DNA of 64,000 nucleotides from Bacillus manliponensis (GTDB lineage Bacteria > Bacillota > Bacilli > Bacillales > Bacillaceae_G). A program made the translations under genes and the position numbers. Location: positions 62,001 to 126,000 of the forward strand of contig NZ_JOTN01000010.1 of assembly GCF_000712595.1 (NCBI RefSeq), read 5' to 3'. Below are positions 9,137-18,445 of the stretch, piece after piece. The notes beneath the pieces were generated by a model, which saw nothing but the letters and a program-made list of their open reading frames with translations, had not been told where the DNA came from and ran no database searches. The number at the start of each line of letters is the position of its first letter. Position 1 is the stretch's first letter.

Positions 9137-9853
9137 ATGAACAATCGAATTTTAGTTGTCGACGATGAAGAGTCGATTTTAACGCTAATTGAATTTAATT
9201 TACAGCAAGCAGGATTTGAAGTAATCACAGCGATGGATGGTGAAACAGGACTTCATAAAGCACGTGTAGAAAATCCGGATTTGATTATATTAGATTTAAT
9301 GCTGCCACAAATGGATGGTATGGAAGTTTGTAAAGAACTTCGCTTGCAACGTATGATGACACCGATTTTAATGTTAACTGCAAAAGATGATGAGTTTGAT
9401 AAAGTGTTAGGACTTGAACTTGGTGCGGATGATTATATGACGAAGCCGTTTAGTCCAAGAGAAGTTGTGGCACGTGTGAAGGCGATTTTACGCCGTTCAA
9501 AAATGCAAGAGGAACATGTGAAAGAAGTAGAAGATGAGGGTAGTATTTCTATTTCTGGATTGAAAATTTTACCTGATTCTTATGAAGCATATTTTGAAGG
9601 AAAGAAACTTGAACTCACACCAAAAGAATTTGAATTGCTTGTATATTTAGTGAAGAATAAAGGTCGTGTATTAACGCGTGATCAATTATTAAGTGCGGTT
9701 TGGAATTATGATTTTGCAGGAGATACACGTATCGTTGACGTTCATATTAGTCATTTAAGAGATAAGATTGAAAAGAATACGAAAAAGCCAGAGTATATTA
9801 AAACAATTCGTGGACTAGGTTACAAATTGGAGGAGCCAAAGGGAGATGAATAA
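9137..9853 (+). CDS. phoP: Phosphate response regulator PhoP
   Basis: An OmpR-family response regulator of 238 residues. The receiver domain has acidic residues D9-D10, phosphoacceptor D53 (in LIILDLMLP) and the conserved lysine in MTKPFSP; the C-terminal winged helix carries ELTPKEFELL and the recognition segment RIVDVHISHLRDKIE. It should activate phosphate-starvation genes when phosphorylated by PhoR. Shine-Dalgarno ctggagg lies 6 bases before the ATG. It overlaps phoR by 8 bases, typical of translational coupling. Confidence 0.95.
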   Translation: MNNRILVVDDEESILTLIEFNLQQAGFEVITAMDGETGLHKARVENPDLIILDLMLPQMDGMEVCKELRLQRMMTPILMLTAKDDEFDKVLGLELGADDYMTKPFSPREVVARVKAILRRSKMQEEHVKEVEDEGSISISGLKILPDSYEAYFEGKKLELTPKEFELLVYLVKNKGRVLTRDQLLSAVWNYDFAGDTRIVDVHISHLRDKIEKNTKKPEYIKTIRGLGYKLEEPKGDE

Positions 9854-11600
9854 ATTTCGCTCGAGGCTTCTTTTTACATTTGTATCTCTTATTGTTGTAA
9901 TTTTAGTTGGACTAGGGTTATTACTTGAGAGAGTATTTGAAAGCTATTATGTTGATCATTTTCAGGAGAGAATGGCGAAAGAGACACAATATGTTGCTTC
10001 TGTTGTAGAAGCGGATGGTATTGAGTATGTCGTTGGAAAGCCTGATGTATTTGAAAGGTTAGAAGAACATTTTTTAGTACGTGTTACTTTTTTAAATGAG
10101 GAAAAACAAGTTCTTTATGAAACGAAAGGTATGCATGAGAAACTTACGAATGAAATGTTAGAAGACATAACTTCTGAGACGAAGCGGCAACCTAATCGTG
10201 TTAACATAAAAGAGACGACTGGTGATTATCCGTATTATTATGCTACGTTTGTTGAAGATAAGACGGGGGTTAAAGGGTATTTAATTATAAATAGCTCGAT
10301 GGATTCTTTAGGAAACGTTCACCAAAAGACGTGGGGACTCTTAATTATTGGCTTTGTTATTTCGTGTCTCATTTTTGTGTTTCTTGGGCTTAAAATTACA
10401 GGACAGTATATTAAGCCAATTGAATCTGTTACAAAAGTAGCGATTGAGCTTGCAAAAGGAAATTATAAGGCGAGAGCCTATGAAAATCATGCTGATGAAA
10501 CAGGAATGCTTAGTAAAGCTGTGAATATTTTAGCGCGTAATTTACAAGATATGACGCTTGAGCAAGAAATGCAGCAAGATAGGCTTCATACCCTTATTGA
10601 AAATATGGGGAGTGGCATGATTTTAATTGATAGTCGTGGTTATATAAGTCTTGTGAACCGCTCGTATAAAGAGATTTTTCATGTGACAGATGAGCAATAT
10701 ATGCATCAGCTGTATTATGAAGCATTTACGCATCAAGAAATCATTGAACAAGTCGAAGAAATTTTCATGACAGAAGTAAAAGTACGAAAGCAACTGCATT
10801 TGCCGCTTGAAATTGAACGAAAACACTTTGAAGTCTACGGCGCACCGATTATTGGTACAAATCATGAGTGGAAAGGCATTGTACTTGTATTCCATGATAT
10901 TACAGAGCTGAAAAAACTAGAGCAAATGCGTAAAGATTTCTTAGCAAATGTTTCGCATGAATTAAAAACACCAATTACATCGATTAAAGGTTTCTCAGAA
11001 ACGTTATTAGATGGTGCCATGGAAAATCAGCAGTTTCGTGAAAAGTTTTTAAATATCATTTTAAAAGAAAGTGATCGTATGCAGGGATTAATTGAAGACT
11101 TGCTTGATTTATCAAAGATTGAACAGCAAGGATTTCAGTTAAATATGGCGCCTGTTGATATGAAAGAAATGTTAGAAGAAATTCGTGTGATGCTTGAAAA
11201 GAAAGTAGCGGCGAAAGAGATGACATTAAATGTACTGACAGGGGAACGAGTTTCTGTTATTGGTGATGTAGCAAGATTAAAGCAAGTGTTTATTAATTTA
11301 ATTAACAATGCAATTTTATATACACCAGCTGGAGGAGCGGTCTCTGTAGAGCTTTTTGATGACGCTGATCATGTGTATGTGAAAGTATCTGATACTGGAA
11401 TTGGTATCAGAAAAGAAGAAATTCCACGTATTTTTGAAAGATTTTATCGTGTTGATAAAGCAAGGAGTCGTAATACAGGCGGAACGGGCCTTGGACTTTC
11501 AATCGTAAAACACTTAGTTGAAGCGCACGAAGGAACGATTACGGTGGAGAGTGAGATCGGGAAGGGAACGACATTTACAGTTACACTGCGAAAACAATAA
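9846..11600 (+). CDS. phoR: Phosphate sensor histidine kinase PhoR
   Basis: Membrane sensor kinase of 584 residues and partner of PhoP. The N-terminal membrane segment (about 7-27) and second one (about 164-183) flank an extracytoplasmic domain. Then come a HAMP linker, a PAS domain (about 245-355), the phosphoacceptor His in ANVSHELKTPITS (near 371), and the ATPase core with N, G1 (DTGIGI) and G2 (GGTGLGLSIV) boxes. The TAA stop (11598-11600) lies inside the ATAAA border of a shortened bcr1 element. Confidence 0.94.
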   Translation: MNKFRSRLLFTFVSLIVVILVGLGLLLERVFESYYVDHFQERMAKETQYVASVVEADGIEYVVGKPDVFERLEEHFLVRVTFLNEEKQVLYETKGMHEKLTNEMLEDITSETKRQPNRVNIKETTGDYPYYYATFVEDKTGVKGYLIINSSMDSLGNVHQKTWGLLIIGFVISCLIFVFLGLKITGQYIKPIESVTKVAIELAKGNYKARAYENHADETGMLSKAVNILARNLQDMTLEQEMQQDRLHTLIENMGSGMILIDSRGYISLVNRSYKEIFHVTDEQYMHQLYYEAFTHQEIIEQVEEIFMTEVKVRKQLHLPLEIERKHFEVYGAPIIGTNHEWKGIVLVFHDITELKKLEQMRKDFLANVSHELKTPITSIKGFSETLLDGAMENQQFREKFLNIILKESDRMQGLIEDLLDLSKIEQQGFQLNMAPVDMKEMLEEIRVMLEKKVAAKEMTLNVLTGERVSVIGDVARLKQVFINLINNAILYTPAGGAVSVELFDDADHVYVKVSDTGIGIRKEEIPRIFERFYRVDKARSRNTGGTGLGLSIVKHLVEAHEGTITVESEIGKGTTFTVTLRKQ

Positions 11601-11670
11601 AGTGAAACTTCACTCAGTGGGGGTTTTCTTCATCCCCCACTGAGTGTCAGCCCGCAAATAGCGGGATAAA
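11597..11670 (-). repeat. bcr1-type repeat, internally deleted (74 bp)
   Basis: Read on the minus strand it begins TTTATCCCGCTATTTGCGGG, jumps to the 3' hairpin (cactcagtgggg ... ccccactgagtg) and ends TTTCACTTTAT. The middle of the element is missing. ATAAA borders lie at 11597-11601 and 11666-11670. Its hairpin may serve as the phoPR terminator. Confidence 0.8.
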
Positions 11671-11707
11671 TGTACTAGTAGATTAAGTGGTAAGACGTTT
11701 TAGCAGC

Positions 11708-11808
11708 GAAGGGGTTTTGGGTTTTATATTTAACTTTACATTATATTAACAATTGCTTTATGTTAGCTTAATAAACTGTTGTTAATATAATAATTGAAAA
11801 ACCCCTTC
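11708..11808. other. Nested 100-bp inverted repeat between phoR and polA
   Basis: Outer arms gaaggggtttt (11708-11718) and aaaaccccttc (11798-11808) enclose inner arms ttatattaacaa (11741-11752) and ttgttaatataa (11779-11790). Both are perfect. No coding frame is present. It could be a folded RNA, a double terminator or a small non-autonomous repeat. Confidence 0.55.
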
Positions 11809-11826
11809 ATCCAAGGAGTAGTTTTG

Positions 11827-11853
11827 GACGAGGATAGGTAATCTATCCTCGTC
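11827..11853. other. Perfect 11-bp hairpin
   Basis: gacgaggatag (11827-11837) pairs with ctatcctcgtc (11843-11853) around a 5-base loop. The following bases are cttccctttatg, not a clear T tract. Confidence 0.55.
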
Positions 11854-11942
11854 ACTTCCCTTTATGAACATAAAAACCTTTGTTTGTGAAAATATAGGTA
11901 ACAAAAAATTCCCTTATGTGCGCTTAAATATACCGAAGAAAG

Positions 11943-12008
11943 AGCCGTTATTTTTCTTCTCTCTGACAGTCATGTTAATATAGAGAGAGGAAGAAGAACG
12001 GCTTTTTC
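11943..12008 (+). terminator. Long stem-loop with T tract upstream of polA
   Basis: agccgtt (11943-11949) pairs with aacggct (11997-12003), with an inner pyrimidine arm (ttcttctctct) and purine arm (agagagaggaagaa); tttttct follows. It has the form of an intrinsic terminator 40 bases before the polA start, so it could end an unannotated small transcript or attenuate polA. Confidence 0.5.
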
Positions 12009-12054
12009 TGTATGAGAAAAAGTCAGTTCGAATTTTTACGGGGAGGTTATGATT

Positions 12055-14685
12055 TTGGAAAAAAAGGTCGTTTTAGTCGATGGAAATAATATCGCATATC
12101 GTGCGTTTTTTGCTTTGCCGCTTTTAAATAACGACAAAGGGATACATACAAATGCAATTTACGGTTTTACGATGATGCTTATGCGAATTTTAGAAGAGGA
12201 AAAGCCAACGCATATGCTTGTAGCATTTGATGCAGGTAAAACAACGTTTCGTCATCAAACATTTAGTGAATATAAAGGTGGTCGTCAAAAGACACCACCG
12301 GAACTTTCTGAACAATTCCCGTTTATTCGTGAACTACTTGATGTGTTTCATGTGCCACGCTACGAGTTAGAGAATTATGAAGCGGATGATATTATGGGAA
12401 CGTTAGCGAAAGAAGCGAGTGAGCAAGGTTTTCAAGTGAAGGTCATTTCAGGAGATAAAGATTTACTTCAGCTTGTATCAGAGAATACGCTTGTTTCTAT
12501 TCCGCGTAAAGGCATTACAGAGATGGATGATTATACACCAGAAGCATTATTTGAAAAGTATAGTTTATCACCAAAGCAAATTATTGATATGAAAGGCCTC
12601 ATGGGCGATCAATCTGATAATATTCCAGGTGTCCCAGGAGTTGGAGAAAAAACAGCGATTAAATTGTTAACACAGTTTGGGACTGTAGAGAACGTATATG
12701 AAAATTTAGAAGAAGTAAGTGGGAAGAAATTAAAAGAAAAACTAGAAGCCAATAAAGAGCAGGCGCTTATGAGCAAGGAATTAGCGACCATTATTACAGA
12801 GGCGCCAATTGCTGTTCACGTTGATGATATCGAATATAAAGGATATGAAAATGAAGATATTATCCCGTTCTTTGAAAACTTCGGATTCCATTCGTTATTA
12901 AGTAAATTAGGGCATACAACTGAAGAACCAGCAGCAGAGTTAAATGATATTTCATTTGATATTGTTGAAAGTGTAACGGATGAAATGCTTCAGCAGCATA
13001 GTGCTCTTATTATCGAAGTACAAGAGGACAACTATCACGGGGCAGATATTCAAGGTTTCGGCATTCATAATGAAAATGGTTCCTATTTTATACCAACTGA
13101 CGTTGCGCTTGCGTCAGAAGCATTTGTAAATTGGCTTTCCGATGAGGAAATGAAGAAGTACACGTTTGATGCAAAGGGGGCAATTGTCGCCTTAAAATGG
13201 AAAGGATATGAAGTAAATGGAATCGAATTCGATTTGCTAATTGCTGCATACTTACTTGATCCAGCTGAAACGGATAAGGATTTCCGTGCTGTGGCGAAGA
13301 TGAAAGATTCGCACGTTGTGAAATCGGATGAAGAAGTATATGGAAAAGGAGCAAAACGTGCTGTTCCAGAGCAAAGTATTGTTGCAGAGCATGTTGCGAG
13401 AAAGGCACATGTTTTATATGACGTACAAGCAACGTTTACAGAAGAGTTAAAGAAAAATGAGCAGTATGAACTGTTTACTGAGCTCGAAATGCCGCTTTGC
13501 CGTGTGTTAGCTGAGATGGAGTATAAAGGCGTTATGATTGATACGGACCGTCTTCGTAGTATGGGGGATGAACTTGTAGGTCAGCTAAAGGAAATGGAAA
13601 AAGAAATTTATGAATTAGCTGGAACAGAGTTTAATATTAACTCTCCGAAGCAGCTTGGTGTTGTATTATTTGAAACGCTGAATTTACCAGTAATGAAAAA
13701 GACGAAAACGGGTTATTCAACATCTGCTGATGTACTGGACAAGTTAATGGATCAGCATGAAATTATTCCGAAAATCCTCCATTATCGTCAAATCGGAAAG
13801 TTAAATTCGACATATATTGAAGGGTTGTTAAAAGTTGTTCATGCTGATTCTTCCAAGATTCATACACGTTTCAATCAAGTGTTGACACAAACAGGTCGTT
13901 TAAGCTCTGTGGAGCCTAACTTACAAAACATTCCAATTCGTTTAGAGGAAGGAAGAAAAATTCGTCAAGCATTTGTACCTTATGAAAAAGATTGGGTTAT
14001 GTTTGCAGCCGATTATTCTCAAATTGAACTTCGTGTACTTGCACATATTGCAAATGACGATGGTTTAATTGAGGCGTTCCGCAATGATATGGATATTCAT
14101 ACGAAAACAGCGATGGATGTATTTGGGATTGCAGAGGAAGATGTGACGTCAAATATGAGGCGCCAAGCAAAAGCGGTTAACTTTGGAATTGTATACGGTA
14201 TTAGTGATTACGGATTATCGCAAAATCTAGGGATTACAAGAAAAGCAGCGGCGGAATTTATTGAAAAGTATTTAGAAAGTTTCCCAGGTGTAAAGGAATA
14301 TATGGATGATATTGTGAGGGAAGGGAAACAACAAGGGTATGTTGCAACGTTGTTAAAACGTCGCCGCTACATTCCGGAAATTACGAGCCGAAACTTTAAT
14401 TTACGGGGCTTTGCGGAGCGGACTGCAATGAACACGCCGATTCAAGGAAGTGCCGCAGACATTATTAAGCAAGCGATGATTATTATGGCTGATCGTTTAC
14501 AGGAAGAAGGTTTACGAGCACGCCTTTTACTACAGGTGCATGATGAATTGATTTTTGAAGCGCCAAAAGATGAAATTGAAAAGTTAGAAAAACTTGTACC
14601 AGAAGTGATGGAGCATGCGATTGAGCTTTCTGTTCCGTTAAAGGTCGACTATTCTTACGGCCCAACTTGGTATGATGCAAAATAA
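12055..14685 (+). CDS. polA: DNA polymerase I
   Basis: Repair and Okazaki-fragment polymerase of 876 residues. The N-terminal 5'-3' exonuclease starts at LVDGNNIAYRAFF; the middle exonuclease-like domain is degenerate, as in other Bacillus enzymes that lack proofreading; the polymerase domain shows motif A DYSQIELRVLAH, motif B with RRQAKAVNFGIVYG and motif C LLQVHDELIFE. I chose TTG at 12055 because gggagg lies about 8 bases upstream, against 2 for the ATG at 12049. mutM follows after 12 bases, forming a repair operon. Confidence 0.95.
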   Translation: MEKKVVLVDGNNIAYRAFFALPLLNNDKGIHTNAIYGFTMMLMRILEEEKPTHMLVAFDAGKTTFRHQTFSEYKGGRQKTPPELSEQFPFIRELLDVFHVPRYELENYEADDIMGTLAKEASEQGFQVKVISGDKDLLQLVSENTLVSIPRKGITEMDDYTPEALFEKYSLSPKQIIDMKGLMGDQSDNIPGVPGVGEKTAIKLLTQFGTVENVYENLEEVSGKKLKEKLEANKEQALMSKELATIITEAPIAVHVDDIEYKGYENEDIIPFFENFGFHSLLSKLGHTTEEPAAELNDISFDIVESVTDEMLQQHSALIIEVQEDNYHGADIQGFGIHNENGSYFIPTDVALASEAFVNWLSDEEMKKYTFDAKGAIVALKWKGYEVNGIEFDLLIAAYLLDPAETDKDFRAVAKMKDSHVVKSDEEVYGKGAKRAVPEQSIVAEHVARKAHVLYDVQATFTEELKKNEQYELFTELEMPLCRVLAEMEYKGVMIDTDRLRSMGDELVGQLKEMEKEIYELAGTEFNINSPKQLGVVLFETLNLPVMKKTKTGYSTSADVLDKLMDQHEIIPKILHYRQIGKLNSTYIEGLLKVVHADSSKIHTRFNQVLTQTGRLSSVEPNLQNIPIRLEEGRKIRQAFVPYEKDWVMFAADYSQIELRVLAHIANDDGLIEAFRNDMDIHTKTAMDVFGIAEEDVTSNMRRQAKAVNFGIVYGISDYGLSQNLGITRKAAAEFIEKYLESFPGVKEYMDDIVREGKQQGYVATLLKRRRYIPEITSRNFNLRGFAERTAMNTPIQGSAADIIKQAMIIMADRLQEEGLRARLLLQVHDELIFEAPKDEIEKLEKLVPEVMEHAIELSVPLKVDYSYGPTWYDAK

Positions 14686-14697
14686 GGAAGTGAAAGT

Positions 14698-15528
14698 ATG
14701 CCGGAGCTACCAGAAGTTGAAAATGTTAGAAGGACGCTTGAAGATCTCATAACAGGGAAAATGATTGAAGATGTCATTGTGACTTATCCGAAAATCGTAA
14801 AGCAACCAGACGATGTAGAGCAGTTTAAAGAAATGTTACAAGGAGAAACGGTTGAAGGCATCGGGCGTCGTGGTAAGTTTCTTCTTATATATATAACAAA
14901 CTATACAATAGTTTCACATTTGCGTATGGAAGGGAAATATATGTTAGAGTCAGCGGACAATCCGGTAGACAAACATACGCATGTTCGTTTTCGATTTACT
15001 GATGAAACAGAACTTCGTTACAAGGATGTGCGAAAGTTTGGAACGATGCATTTGTTTCGTAAAGGTGAAGAACTTGAAAAAATGCCGCTTGCTGATCTAG
15101 GGCCAGAGCCGTTTTCAGAGTTGTTAACACCAACGTACTTGCAAGAAAAACTACAAAAAACAAGTCGGAAAATTAAAGTTGTTCTTCTTGATCAGCGGGT
15201 GTTAGTTGGACTTGGGAATATATATGTTGATGAAGTGTTATTTCGCTCGGGAATACACCCGGAACGAGAAGCGTCCTCATTAACGAAAGAAGAGTTCCAA
15301 AAGCTCCATACAGAAATTGTTGCAACGCTTGAAGATGCAGTGGAGCAAGGAGGAAGTACAATTCGTACGTATATGAACTCACAAGGACAGCTTGGCACAT
15401 ATCAAGAGAGCCTTTATGTGTATGGTAAAAAAGGTGAACCGTGTCCCGCATGTAAAACAACAATTGAAAAAACAGTTGTTGGTGGGCGTGGTACGCATTA
15501 TTGTCACGTATGTCAACCGCGTAAATAG
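14698..15528 (+). CDS. mutM: Formamidopyrimidine-DNA glycosylase
   Basis: Removes 8-oxoguanine and formamidopyrimidines and nicks the abasic site. The 276-residue protein starts MPELPEVE, exposing catalytic Pro2 and Glu3 after Met removal; conserved Lys in GRRGKFLL; the helix-two-turn-helix carries GLGNIYVDEVLF; and a C-terminal zinc finger has CPAC and CHVC. It sits 12 bases after polA, with coaE two genes on, the usual Bacillus order. Confidence 0.96.
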   Translation: MPELPEVENVRRTLEDLITGKMIEDVIVTYPKIVKQPDDVEQFKEMLQGETVEGIGRRGKFLLIYITNYTIVSHLRMEGKYMLESADNPVDKHTHVRFRFTDETELRYKDVRKFGTMHLFRKGEELEKMPLADLGPEPFSELLTPTYLQEKLQKTSRKIKVVLLDQRVLVGLGNIYVDEVLFRSGIHPEREASSLTKEEFQKLHTEIVATLEDAVEQGGSTIRTYMNSQGQLGTYQESLYVYGKKGEPCPACKTTIEKTVVGGRGTHYCHVCQPRK

Positions 15529-15606
15529 GTAAATAGAAATGATAACATCGGATAGGCTTTTGTCATATATATACAGCAAAGCTATGTATAGGGAAGGAGC
15601 TTACCG

Positions 15607-16239
15607 ATGTATCATTATTTCTCAATTATTTTATTAGCTTTTACGTTAAGTTTAGATAGTTGTAGTGTAGGTCTCACATATGGACTTCGTAATGTTCGTA
15701 TCCCGCTAAAATCCATTGTTGTTATCGGAATATGCTCAGCTATGATTATGCTAATATCGATGGGAATTGGTCATATGATCTCGCAAGTCTTCTCACCTGT
15801 TTTTGCTACGCGTATTGGTGGCGTTGTACTTGTTGGGATTGGTGTATGGGTATTGTATCAATTTTTTCAAGGTGATAAAAAAGAAGTGCCGAAACATAAG
15901 GAGAAGGTATGGAATTTTGAAATTGCATCTCTTGGATTAGTCATTCAAATTTTACGAAAACCAACAGTCGCCGACTTTGATAAATCAGGAACGATTTCTG
16001 GGATGGAAGCATTTATGCTTGGGATGGCCCTTTCACTCGACTCATTTGGAGCTGGAATTGGTGCGTCTTTACTCGGCTTTTCACCGATTGTAATGGCTGG
16101 ATTAGTTGCGGTGATGAGTACGTTATTTTTGTTTGTGGGCATGAAGCTTGGTGCGATTTTATCAAATATGCGATGGTTGCAAAAATTTACATTCGTCCCA
16201 GGTATATTACTTATTATTATTGGGATTTGGAAAATGTAA
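15607..16239 (+). CDS. ytaF: Sporulation membrane protein YtaF (MntP-like)
   Basis: A 210-residue protein with six hydrophobic segments, homologous to the MntP manganese-efflux fold: the repeated acidic motif LSLDSCSVGLTYG near residue 15 and LSLDSFGAGIGASL near residue 145 mark the two halves. YtaF is annotated as a sporulation membrane protein; transported ion not shown. Shine-Dalgarno aaggagc precedes the ATG by about 6 bases. Confidence 0.87.
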   Translation: MYHYFSIILLAFTLSLDSCSVGLTYGLRNVRIPLKSIVVIGICSAMIMLISMGIGHMISQVFSPVFATRIGGVVLVGIGVWVLYQFFQGDKKEVPKHKEKVWNFEIASLGLVIQILRKPTVADFDKSGTISGMEAFMLGMALSLDSFGAGIGASLLGFSPIVMAGLVAVMSTLFLFVGMKLGAILSNMRWLQKFTFVPGILLIIIGIWKM

Positions 16240-16245
16240 CAAGAT

Positions 16246-16269
16246 GACGTGAAACGATTGTTTCACGTC
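16246..16269 (+). other. Hairpin between ytaF and coaE
   Basis: A 10-bp perfect stem (gacgtgaaac with gtttcacgtc) with a 4-base loop is followed by tctattttta. It may be a weak terminator. Confidence 0.5.
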
Positions 16270-16292
16270 TCTATTTTTAGGGAGGAAGAGAA

Positions 16293-16895
16293 ATGACAGT
16301 TGTAATTGGATTAACAGGGGGCATTGCGAGCGGGAAAAGTACAGTTTCAAACATGTTTGGTGAATTGCACATTCCGGTAATTGATGCAGATGTGATTGCT
16401 CGTGAAGTGGTTGAGCCTGGAAAAGAAGCATATAACAAGATTGTTGAAGTATTTGGGAATGAAATATTGGAGAAGAATGGAGAGCTAGACCGTGCGAAGC
16501 TTGGTGGTATCATTTTTCATGATGAAGAAAAAAGAATGCAATTAAATCATATTGTACATCCTGCTGTAAGAAAAGAAATGCAAAAGCAGAAAGAAGCTTA
16601 CATACGCGAAGGTAGAGAAGTTGTGGTTCTAGATATTCCGCTTTTGTTTGAAAGTAAATTAACGGAGCTTGTTGATTATACCGTCGTTGTATATGTAGAT
16701 GGAAACACGCAACTTGCTCGTTTAATGAATCGTAATGGATTTACAGAAGAAGAAGCAAAAGCGAGGATTGCATCTCAAATGCAACTAGAAGAAAAAGTGG
16801 CATTGGCAGATTACGTTATAAATAATAATGGCACAATTGAAGAAACGAGAGCACAATTGCGTGAAACGCTAGTGAAATGGTGCATTATTAAGTAA
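16293..16895 (+). CDS. coaE: Dephospho-CoA kinase
   Basis: Phosphorylates dephospho-CoA, the last step of coenzyme A synthesis. The 200-residue P-loop kinase has GLTGGIASGKST at residues 6-17, the acidic IDADVIAREV segment, and LDIPLLFES. Shine-Dalgarno gggaggaag lies 5 bases before the ATG. Confidence 0.95.
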   Translation: MTVVIGLTGGIASGKSTVSNMFGELHIPVIDADVIAREVVEPGKEAYNKIVEVFGNEILEKNGELDRAKLGGIIFHDEEKRMQLNHIVHPAVRKEMQKQKEAYIREGREVVVLDIPLLFESKLTELVDYTVVVYVDGNTQLARLMNRNGFTEEEAKARIASQMQLEEKVALADYVINNNGTIEETRAQLRETLVKWCIIK

Positions 16896-16923
16896 AAAAT
16901 TTCGAAAATAATAAAAAAGCTTA

Positions 16924-16951
16924 GTGACATATCTCTTTTTTGTGTTATACT
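16924..16951 (+). promoter_or_regulatory. gapB promoter with CcpN-type operator
   Basis: GTGACA (16924-16929), a 16-base spacer and TATACT (16946-16951) form the promoter. TGTGTTATACT at 16941-16951 fits the B. subtilis CcpN consensus TRTGHYATAYW at all eleven positions and covers the -10 box. A related inverted half (aatagtataacgca) lies at 16971-16984. In B. subtilis CcpN represses gapB on glucose, so the same control is inferred here. Confidence 0.65.
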
Positions 16952-17004
16952 ATTAATGGGATTGGAGATAAATAGTATAACGCAATCAAGGGGGATAACA
17001 TATT

Positions 17005-18033
17005 ATGATTCGTGTGGCAATTAATGGTTTTGGACGTATTGGAAGAATGGTATTTCGTCAAGCAGTAAAAGAAAGCGCATTCGAAATTGTAGCAATTAAT
17101 GCAAGCTATCCATCAGAAACATTAGCACACTTAATTAAGTATGACACAATTCATGGGAAATTTGACGGAACGGTAGAAGCATTTGAAGATCATTTATTAG
17201 TAGATGGTAAAATGATTCGTCTTCTAAATAATCGCGATCCAAAGGAATTGCCTTGGAAAGACTTACAAGTAGACGTTGTAATTGAAGCAACAGGTAAGTT
17301 TAATGAAAAAGAAAAAGCGATGCTTCATGTAGAAGCTGGTGCGAAGAAAGTGATTTTAACGGCACCTGGTAAAAATGAAGATGTAACAATCGTTGTAGGG
17401 GTAAACGATGAAACGCTTGATATTACAAATCATACTGTCATTTCAAACGCGTCTTGTACAACAAACTGCTTAGCGCCTGTTGTAAAGGTGTTAGATGAAG
17501 AGTTTGGAATTGAAAACGGTTTAATGACAACAGTTCATGCATATACAAATGATCAAAAGAATATTGATAATCCACATAAAGATTTACGTCGCGCACGCGC
17601 TTGCGGACAATCAATCATTCCAACAACAACTGGTGCAGCAAAAGCACTTGCAAAAGTTCTTCCGCACTTAAACGGAAAGCTTCATGGTATGGCGCTTCGC
17701 GTTCCAACACCAAACGTATCATTAGTTGACTTAGTTGTTGATGTGAAACGTGATGTAACAGTGGAAGAAATTAATGAAGCGTTTATGAAGGCTGCAAACG
17801 GTAGCTTAAAAGGCATTGTTGCATTTAGCGATGAGCCATTAGTTTCTATCGACTTTAACACAAATACACATTCTGCAATTGTTGACGGCTTATCTACAAT
17901 GGTAATGGGTGAGCGCAAAGTAAAGGTACTTGCTTGGTATGACAACGAGTGGGGTTATTCTCGCCGCGTTGTAGATCTTGTGAAGATGGTTGGTCACAAA
18001 TTAGTAGAACAAGAAAATGTACAACACATTTAA
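17005..18033 (+). CDS. gapB: Glyceraldehyde-3-phosphate dehydrogenase, gluconeogenic (GapB)
   Basis: NADP-preferring GAPDH working in the gluconeogenic direction. The 342-residue protein has the Rossmann motif NGFGRIGRM at residues 6-14 and catalytic Cys151 in SNASCTTNC. The segment NASYPSETLAHL, where glycolytic GapA enzymes usually carry an Asp that selects NAD, supports the GapB type, as does the CcpN box and the neighbouring coaE and speD. Confidence 0.93.
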   Translation: MIRVAINGFGRIGRMVFRQAVKESAFEIVAINASYPSETLAHLIKYDTIHGKFDGTVEAFEDHLLVDGKMIRLLNNRDPKELPWKDLQVDVVIEATGKFNEKEKAMLHVEAGAKKVILTAPGKNEDVTIVVGVNDETLDITNHTVISNASCTTNCLAPVVKVLDEEFGIENGLMTTVHAYTNDQKNIDNPHKDLRRARACGQSIIPTTTGAAKALAKVLPHLNGKLHGMALRVPTPNVSLVDLVVDVKRDVTVEEINEAFMKAANGSLKGIVAFSDEPLVSIDFNTNTHSAIVDGLSTMVMGERKVKVLAWYDNEWGYSRRVVDLVKMVGHKLVEQENVQHI

Positions 18034-18044
18034 GTTATATAGAG

Positions 18045-18073
18045 AAAAAGGCAAGCTACGGCTTGCTTTTTTT
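18045..18073 (+). terminator. Terminator of gapB
   Basis: The stem aaaggcaagc/gcttgctttt (one G-T pair, loop tacg) is followed by a T tract. Confidence 0.85.
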
Positions 18074-18079
18074 CGTGGT

Positions 18080-18396
18080 TAAAACTTTTTTGATCTTGTA
18101 ACACTAAACCGCAAGTCACGGAGAACAAAAGGCTGCGAACTCACTTCCTACTTCTGTTTGAAACGCGAATGGTGGAAGGAAAGGGACCTGATCGTTACAA
18201 AACATGGCCAGCGCCTCCGTTCACCCAAAAAAGAGCGCTTTTAAATCTTTTTCTTTTTTTGAAAAAGAAAAATATTACATATACTTTTCTGTTTAACACA
18301 CCTGAAAGCGTTGTAATTTCAACGTTTTTACATCTTTTCTCTAAATTAGGGGAAAGTAAAGTAGAAAAACATCACGAAAAAATGATAAAACTGTTG
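18080..18396. other. Non-coding stretch between gapB and the speD promoter
   Basis: The first 150 bases are noticeably more GC-rich than their surroundings and look like debris of unknown origin. At 18309-18324 a small hairpin (cgttg/caacg) is followed by ttttta. An open frame at 18169-18468 lacks a ribosome site and a recognisable protein. I see no gene here. Confidence 0.5.
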
Positions 18397-18425
18397 TTGC
18401 AAAATGGAAATAAACAAAGTATACT
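18397..18425 (+). promoter_or_regulatory. speD promoter
   Basis: TTGCAA (18397-18402), a 17-base spacer and TATACT (18420-18425) make a strong sigma-A promoter. Transcription would start near 18432, leaving a leader of about 150 bases. Confidence 0.7.
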
Positions 18426-18445
18426 AACATTCGTAAACTTAAGAG

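Noticed and set aside
18303-18316. A cre-like sequence (TGAAAGCGTTGTAA) before speD
   Set aside because: It misses one of the two most conserved end positions, lies about 95 bases upstream of the speD -35 box, and overlaps a small terminator-like hairpin.
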